DNA of 42,356 bases. Origin: Bilamarchaeum sp050303335 (lineage in GTDB: Archaea > Micrarchaeota > Micrarchaeia > Anstonellales > Bilamarchaeaceae). Below are positions 33,117 to 42,100 of this stretch, in pieces. The notes under the pieces are model-generated. The model was not told the origin of the DNA. It saw only the letters and a program-made list of their open reading frames with translations, and did no database searches. Made by a program: the position numbers and the translations under genes. Position 1 is the stretch's first letter, and each line of letters opens with the position of its first letter. The DNA lies in the NCBI GenBank assembly GCA_050303335.1, contig JBNLBN010000009.1, forward strand, positions 1-42,356, in the 5' to 3' direction.

Positions 33117-36100
33117 ATGGCCCAGAAACAAATGAGAACGCCGCCCGAGCAGGAAAATCCGGTGCAGGCAATCAATGATGTGAAGAGGGTTCTAAGCGAG
33201 TTTGCCCAGCCACAGAACCGGCAGAGCGGATCGCAAAGGGTGGAGGCCGCAATAAATGAGGCGCTTCAGAAGGCAGGAGACGCAGTTCGTACCGGAAGAA
33301 GGATAGATTCGCTCCTTGGCGTAGACAGGCATGAAGAAGAGGAGGAACAGGAGCAGACCGGAACAGAACTGAACGATGAGATCAACAGGCTGGACGGGAT
33401 ACTCGAACAGCTGGAATCAAGAGAACTCGGGGGAGCGCAGGAAACGGTGCGGGAGATAAGGGAAGATCTCGGCCGGGCCAGACAAATGCTTGAAAACGGT
33501 GACGAAAGGGGAGCCCGGCGGGCGTTGGTTGCGTTGAATCCGCAACTGACGAATCTTTATGAAGTAGTATCATGTGTTCGCAATGCGACTTCGGCGGGGC
33601 TTCCGCAGGAGATGGTGAATGCTGCAGGTTCAACCCTTGGAATGATCAGGAACGGTGAGCTGGAGCGCGCGAACCTCGTAATGGAAGGGATTAACCGGAT
33701 TGCTGAGAACCGGGATCTCTACGAAACGCCTGCCGGTGCTGATGCAGGCCAGGCGATTGCAAGCGTAACCATGAACCTTGCAAACACGGAGAATACATTC
33801 AACCCATCGCAGATTGAAGAGGCCAGTGCAATGATGCATGAGGCTGAAAGGCAGACACAGCAGCTTTCCGAACAAAGAAGGGAGATGGTATTCCAGGCGC
33901 TCAACTACCAGGCGGAGAGATTCGGTTCAGACCTGACAAGACTAAGTTCAAACCTCCGGGCGCCGGTAAGGGAAGTAATGAGTTCCATTTCCGAACTGCA
34001 GGCAAGAATTCGTGCTGGAGGCCATGTTTCTGATTCTGAAATAAGGGTTCTTGCAATGCGGGTCCTTGCAGTAGAATCAATGATGGATGATCTTGACAAC
34101 GAGGGCAACACCCCGCTTGGAAGGGGGCTTTCGCAAGTATACCAGAGAGCGATGTCTGCACTGGAGCGGGGAGACATGAATCAGTACAACATGCTCATGT
34201 TTGTCATCAGGCAGATAAGGCGGGAGGCAGGTAACAATCCATCTTATGCTGCATCGCTCCTTCGGGCCGTCCAGAGACTTTCTGACGGACAGGGGATGGA
34301 CGATCTCATATCAGTTATGTCAAGAGAGATGTCGACAAGGATCGGGCTTTATGACCAGGAAGAAGCACAGCAGCTATCCCGGGAACTGAGGGAAAATCCG
34401 GGCGGATCAAGCCTGGAACTTTTAGAGAGGGCTGATGCGGCGCACCAGGTTTTTCGGGACATGAACGAGGTTCCGATCAACAGCGAAAGGCGGGAAGAGT
34501 CGATGTCCACATACCAGAGAGCTTTGGATGCCGCCATGGATAACAACGAGGAGCTTTCGAACATTTACAGGACGCTAGCAGGAAGGCTCGCACAATCATC
34601 CGGAGAGCTTGGCGAATCCGTTAGCGGAATGGCGAGGCGGGTTCAGCAAGGAGAACAGATGGCAGCAATGCACCGGCTGATCAACGGCCAGGATCAGTTG
34701 AGCCCGCAGCAGGCTGCGAGGCAGGTACTTGGAGGAGAGGCTGCTGATGAACAGGTAAATGCTCTTGCAGGCCAGTATGAATCACTTGGAGAGAATGAGC
34801 AGAGCAGGGGGCTTGCAATACTGAATATTTCAAGGGAAGCAGAGACTTTCCAGCAGCTGCTTGAAAGCAGGGACTCGGTAGAACAGCTAAGAAGCAGATC
34901 ACGAGGGCCGCAGAGGCAGATTTACCAGAATACCCTTGATTCAGTCGATTCTGTTCTCGGTCAGCTTTCACGGGGAGAGGAGATCAGTTCCGAAACTGCA
35001 CTGAGGCTGCAATCGCAGATAATCATGGTCTCATCGGAACGCCCGGGACAGATCGGGCAGATACTCGCAATCAGCACCAATGACCCGCAGGAGCGGCAGG
35101 AAATGCTCCGGATGGGAAATGGAATCGAGAACATGGGAACAGTGTTACGCGGCCTGGATGGAGAGACCAGGGACAATGCAGTCCACATATATGAACAAGG
35201 GATGGTTGCAATCCAGGAAGGCAGGATGGACGACGCGCTCACATTCTTCAATTTCGCGCAGGCATATGCACGTGCAAGAACAGCAGGCGACAGGAATAAC
35301 ATCAGGGAGCTTGCAACAAGATTCGAGAATTCGTTTTTGACTCCTGAGGCAAGAGCAGCTCTTCCGGAGGGCCAGCAGCCGATCACCGCTGATGCTGCAC
35401 AATGGCTTTCCCGCACATATTTCGACAGGGTGGCAATGATAAGGGAATTACCCGACCAGGCATCCGGACGAAGATATGCACAGTATTCGGACCTTGCGAT
35501 CCAGGCATACCGGAACGGTGATACCGAAGGCGCGAATGCCCTTCGAAATACTGCTGACCTGTATGGGCGGGCTGCAAGGGTCGGTGGAAGCAGCGAAGAG
35601 GTCCGTGCAGTGACCGGAATGCACCAGGGGAACGAAGAGCAGGGCATACCATCTTATGAAAGACTGCGTGACGGAATTGCAAATGGCGAAAGCGTTGCCC
35701 ACATCCTTGGAGCTACCGAGGAAGCTCAGGAAGGACCGGCACTTGAAAGATACAGCCTGAACATGCTTGAATTGCAGGTTGGCGTGGATGTTGCAGAACA
35801 CCGCTCAAGGGGAAGGGAAGTGAACACTCCCAGATCCAGAGAAAGATACCAGGCTGAAACTGCAAGAATCGACCGGCTCATTGCCCAGGCAAGGAGCGAG
35901 AATGACGATGCAGAAGTGCAGCGGCTCCAGGAGTACCGCCAGATAATAGACCTGAACAGAACTTCAGAGAGGCTTGAACAATCTGATACTGATTTCAATG
36001 CCGGAATTGACATGATCAGGCAGGCGATCGAAGAGCGCAGGCAGGCTCTCGAGGCTACTGAACCGGATGCGCAGCAAAGGCTCCGACAGCAGGCCGCTGA

Positions 36101-39100
36101 ACATGCCGGCAGGGGAACTGAACTGACACAGGTTGCAGCCGGACTGCAGGAAAGCACCCTTCTTCTTCACAGGAGTATCAGGCAGCTGTACACCAGGGGG
36201 AGGGACAGCGGAAGGATTGAATTGGACCGGGCCGCTTCGATATATGCGCAGCTCGGGGAGGGAATGCGGACTGCAGAAGGACCGCTTTCCCAGGAAGCCC
36301 AAAGGCAGCAACATGTTCTCCTTCGGAATGCCGGCACATATTTTGGAAGAGGATACGGCATAGTCCAGCAGCAGCTTGGGATACAGCGGACTGCATGGGG
36401 ATACATCAGGCGGGCTGACCAGCTTACTGAAGAGAACGAGGCTAATGCAGTAGCATTTGCAGATGTATCAAGGCCTTTGCCGCCGGATATCCAGGGACCT
36501 CCTCCGCCGGCATATGACCAGGATGGCATCCAGGAGGAGATTGACCGCGGAAGAAGCGCTGCAAGATCAGAGAATTTCGGATCGGCAAGCCGCCACCTTG
36601 GAGCTTCCAGGGTGATGATGGACGGCAATGTCCGGATCGCGAGGATTTCGCAAAGGCATTACCGGCTGATTGAAGGTGCAAGCGAAGCAGAACAATCAGG
36701 AGGGATGGAATATTTCCGGACGCAGGAACTTCTTGGATGGGCGGATGATATTGTTGAAGCAGGAAGGACTGGCCGCACCCAGTACATACAAACCGAGATC
36801 GGGGCGCTTGATGATACCATATCCATGGATGGAAGAAGGCAGGAGCTTCACAACGGAGTAACACGGGAAAGAAGGATACAGAGATCTTCGGAGGCTGCTG
36901 CAAGAAGGCATGATGGGGCTATCGATACGCAGTATTTCAACGAGGAAACCACCGTTTATGCACAGACGCTGGAACAGGACGGTGACCAGCGTGCTTACAT
37001 ACAGCTCAGGTCTGACAACAGGGCTGAAGAAACCAGGTATGAAGAGGATATATTAGGCCAGGGAAGAGCACTCAATGCAGATGAGAGGCGCCAGCTCGAA
37101 AGCATGAGGCAGAGGCACAGGCAGGCCGAACAGGGATTCCTGGATTCTCATGAAACCGGAAGGCCTGCTGATCTTGCAAGGCTTCGGGCATTCCAACAGA
37201 ACCAGGCGGCATTGAGGCCCGGATTCAACAACCTTGCTGAGGATGCGAGGGGCCAGGCAACCCAGGCGTCTGATCGCGCGCAGGCGCTGGCAAGGGCAAG
37301 GGACTCGATAGAGAATCCTGAGGATGTGACAGAGAATAATCCTTATCTTGGTACTTACCTTATAGAGGCGATGGGGGAGCTGCAGCGTGCAAGGGAAAGA
37401 AGAAGGGCTACAGGAAACACGGAAATTGCAGATATGGTGGACTATCCGGTGGACTTCAACTGGATGAGGGAGCAGTACAACGAGCTGAACAGCATAAACG
37501 AAAGGACTGGACAGCTTACAGAACAGATCAATTCAACACGCGATGCTGATGAACGGACCCGGCTGATCGGCCAGAGGTCTGAATTGATAAGAAGAGGAGC
37601 GGAAGTGAATTCCAGGGTGATCGATTATTTCAGGCAAAGACCCGACAGGATGGAACTTTCGACAACACACTTGAATTCAAGGATCAATGAAGTGACCGGG
37701 GAACCGTTCATATCAGAGGCGCTCATGCTTGGATTAAATTCCGAATCAGCATCTATTTATGGTTTAAGAAGGTTTCAGGAGCATTCAAGAGGATGGAATT
37801 TCGCTGAATTGAGCGCTGACAGGTTCATGGAGGTTACAAGCGCAACCGATGCTCACAGGAGGGCCTCTCCGCATGGAATCGGAGAAAGGCTTGGGCGGCG
37901 GAGCCTTGATTACAATTCCGGAAGGTTCCTCCAGATATTCAATTATGCAAGCAGAAGTCCGGAGAGGATAGGAGATGATATCAGAACAGGCAGGACAGTC
38001 CGGCTTGGTGCGATAGAAGGCGATGATGGAAGAGGAATCGTGATCCGGCAAGGGGATGATATTTATGAGGACAGGATACTCAGGACCGGCGGAACGAGCG
38101 GCCAGCTTGTCGATCTCTGGAGGGATGCAACAAGAGGAACGTTCGATGCAATGATTACAATGCAGCAGGGGCTCGGCGAAGAAGCAGAGGCCACAACGGC
38201 TGAAGCAAGGGCATTCAGGGATCAGAACCCATATGCCTGGAGACTGATGACACTTCACCACCCAACTGCAGTTTCTGTTACCGAAGCTGATACGTTCACA
38301 ACTTTTGCAGCGCTTGGATTCGAGGTTGATCCAAGGACGGGAGAAACGCTTAACGAACTCAACCTGACAAGGGAGGAACAGGAAGTGCTGATGAGGGCGT
38401 CCGGAAGCGTTGCACAGGCAAGGAGCCAGGTGTTGAACATAGTATCCGGACTCACTTCCTTTGCAAGCACTGATGATGGAAGAGAGGCGATGCGGGCACT
38501 GGAGACTCAGATGGCAACAGTACGAAGGGAAATCGGTCCGATAATAGAAAGGGCAGGGCAAAGGAGGACTCTGGGCGAAAATCCGACAAACCCTGAAGAA
38601 CTTGCCCGCATCACGAGCAGGATAAATACTGCAAACGAGACTGCCATGTCAAGTGTGGAAACGCACATGGAAGAGGGGAGATCCGATGATCGGGTTGTGA
38701 TGTATGTCACTACCGGAGCAAAGATTGTCGGCTACGGCATAATGGCGGCAACAGGATACGGGCTGCCTGCTGCCGCTGTCGGAATGGTGGAAGCATTCGC
38801 ATCTGCCGAAGAGCAGAGGATATCTCTTGGCGGCGTTGACCAGATGACAGGCTGGGAACAGACAACATATTACGGAAGCCAGGCACTTGGAGTTGCAGGA
38901 GTATTTGCCGCTGGAGGCTCTTCAGTATTGCGTGTTGTCGGCCCTGAGGCGGTCGCTGCTTCAAGGGGGCTTCAGGCACTAAGGCTTGCAACGACAGCTA
39001 CTGGATACGGGATGATGGTCGGCGGTCTCGGAATAGGAGTTGCAGAAATCGCTAACATGGCCATCTACGGCGGTGACAACGTAAGCGCAGGAGACTACAT

Positions 39101-42100
39101 ATTCGCAGGATTCAATGCTGCGCAGCCCTTCCTCCAGATGGGAGGAATGCGGATAATGTCGAGGAATCCTTCATTGATGCATGGCAACAGCTTCCGGGCA
39201 ATAGCATACCGCGGATTCATGGCGGCAATGTTCGGGGCATCAAGAAGGGAGATGATAATTGAGCACAATTTCGAGGCAAGATACCAGACCGAGCGCGCAA
39301 GAATTTCAAGGGGGCAGGGACTTCCTCCGGCAAGGGCAAGAGCGCAGATACGTGCAGACACGAATGCACTTCGCAGTGTTGAAAGCACCATTGGAAGGGA
39401 GCTTGCTCCGCATGAGCGGATGGAGATCTACTCGCGCTACCGGGACCAGGACGGAAGGGCGACAGCAATAGATTCAGACCGCGTTGCAGAACAGATTGCA
39501 GCATTCGAAAGGCATGTGGACGGAGAAGTCGGCGCTCTTTCAACAGAAAGCCAGCAGAGGCTTGCAGGAATTGAACAGAGAATCGAAAGGCCCCTCGAAC
39601 CCGGGGAAACGCTTGCAATAATTGACCATTTCGGAGACAATATTCCTGAAGTAGGAAGGGTTGTACACTTCCTTGAAAGCGAGAGGGCATCTGCAGCAGC
39701 TTCAGGAAGACAGCCGTTCCGGACGTTCTCTGATTACCAGGAAGCCCAGCCAGAAGCGCCATCTAATGTGGTTCCGATACGGCCAGGCGAAACACAGACA
39801 GAAGAGATTCCAATGGAGCAAAGATACCAAATGATCGATGAGCTCAACCTTACGAATGCGCAGGATCTTGCCGAGTTTGCAAGGGAACTTGTTTTGCATC
39901 AGCGCGGCATCAGGCCGAACGAAGATGTTGCAAGGCAATTCAATATGCTGCCCGAAGCGGTACAGCAATCATTGAGCAGGCTGACAGGAGACGGGAGATT
40001 CGTTATGAATTCCCAGGGCACTGATTCAAGATTCAGAGCCTACCGGACCAACAGGAGGACAGGTGGAGCAGCAATTATTGAAACAGTCCGTGCAGAGATT
40101 CAGGGGAACAGACCGGTACCTCCGATTGCACAGGCACAGGAAGTCCCAATTGCTGTTGGTGAAACGCCAAGGCCAGTACAAACCGAAGGACAGGTAATCC
40201 AATTGCGGCCCGGACAGGCAGTTGGATTGGCACATGGGGAGCAGCCTGTTGCAATGACAGGAAGCGACCAGCCGTCCCCTGCAAGAGTGGATGTCCTTGT
40301 CCGGGAGGCCACAGGACATGTTGATACAACGTCCCCGCACCATGCTGATGCGCAAAGGATCAGGAATAGCGGAAGACCACCGGAGGAGGTTGCACGGGAG
40401 ATACTTACCGAGCGCATCAACATTACATCTGATGATGTGAGGCAGGCTGCCGACGACTGGCTATCAGGCGACCCAGCAAGGATGCAGAGGGCTCAGGAGC
40501 GGATCGGTGAATGGATGCAGGAGCCTGACGGCATGGCGAGATATGAGGCGCTCCATTACATGACGAGTCCTGGAAGCGAATACATCGGTGCAGACAGTGC
40601 AGGAAGGACGAGAATAGCAAGGTCTCTGGGCCAGAATATCGTCGAGGAATCCGGGGGGATGAGAGACAGCATTTCACCGCAGAGGGCAGATGCTATCAGG
40701 CAGATAGCAATTGCCCAGGTGAGCGGGAACACTGCGCCGTTCGAGCAGGCCGCGCCGACTTTTACAGCACAGGAAGCAAGATTATTTTCAAGAACCGTTG
40801 ACGTAATGACCAGGGGGCCCCAGGAAATCCATAGGATTTCCGGAATCATGCAGCACGGAGCTTCAAATCCGCAGGAGCAGCAGATAGTTGACAGGGTCAA
40901 CCAGGTCATGGCTCGAAGAAACATGTCGCAGCAGGATGCAATTGCATTCGTAGCAGATGAGATTGTAAGACCGCACACTGTTACACTTCAACAGTCCAGA
41001 TACACTAACTATTATGGCGGGCAGGAGAGATCCACCTGGGGATATCCGGCTGATTTCCAAACCAGGGACAGGGCTCCGGCATTCCCGCAAAGGCAAGTTC
41101 CTGAAGGCCCTAACCCATTACGAACTGCGCAAAGGGCAAGAATACTTGGGAGACTGGACAGGATCCCAGGAAGGCCCCTAGAGGACATGGTAAGATCGTC
41201 ATGCGCAGTATATGAAGTGGAGGTAATGCAGAACGGCGTTCCAAGAAGGATCGTTGCAAAGGTTTTCCTTGATCCGGATAACGGGAATTTCGAGCAGAAT
41301 TTCGGAATGGCCCGAAACGAGGTTCGGAATCTTGAGATACTCTCGCAGATAAGGGTGAGGCTTCCTGACGGAAGGGAAGTGCCTCTTGGACCTGAAACTT
41401 TCGGATTCGTTGATGTCGAAGGAAATCCTGCAATAGGAATGGAAAGGATCCACGGCCGTGCCATTGACGAGATGAGCGTTGCAGAAATTCGGCAGTTCGT
41501 TACTGATGATACCATGGCCCAGCTCCGGGCTATGCATGATGGAATGATCCGGGCAGGTTATGATATTGGAGATTTCCAGTTTGCCGTTCTTACTCAGGAC
41601 CAGGTAGTTAATGGAGTCCAGAGAAGGGCAGGGGATGTTGTTTTCTGGGATGCCGGAGCGCTTACTCCGCTATCGGGAGATCCGGTGTTTTCAACACGCG
41701 AAGTGGTAGTGCTTGAAGAGCGCGGGGCGGATTCAAGGCTGCTAAATGACGCTCTTACCGCACAGCCAAGGGACGATGGAACTGTCAGGCCGCTTGTTGA
41801 CAATCCACACATCAATACTTACAATGAGATGATGCGCGAGATGCTTGTCCAGCGGGCAGTGGACGGAGGCTCTCCACGGCCCCAGGCAGAGCAGCGGTTT
41901 TCCGGCTTGAATACTGAAAATCTCACCAGGGAATATCTTGGAATGAGCGGGAATGATGGAACATTCACGAGACAGGAAAGAAGACAGCATCTTAGGAATT
42001 ATCTTGACAGCCTCCCTCCTGCACAGAGGACCAGGTATGAACAGAGCATCAGGATAATAGAGCAGCAATCAGGCGCACAGCTTCTTCCGAGCGCGAGTCC

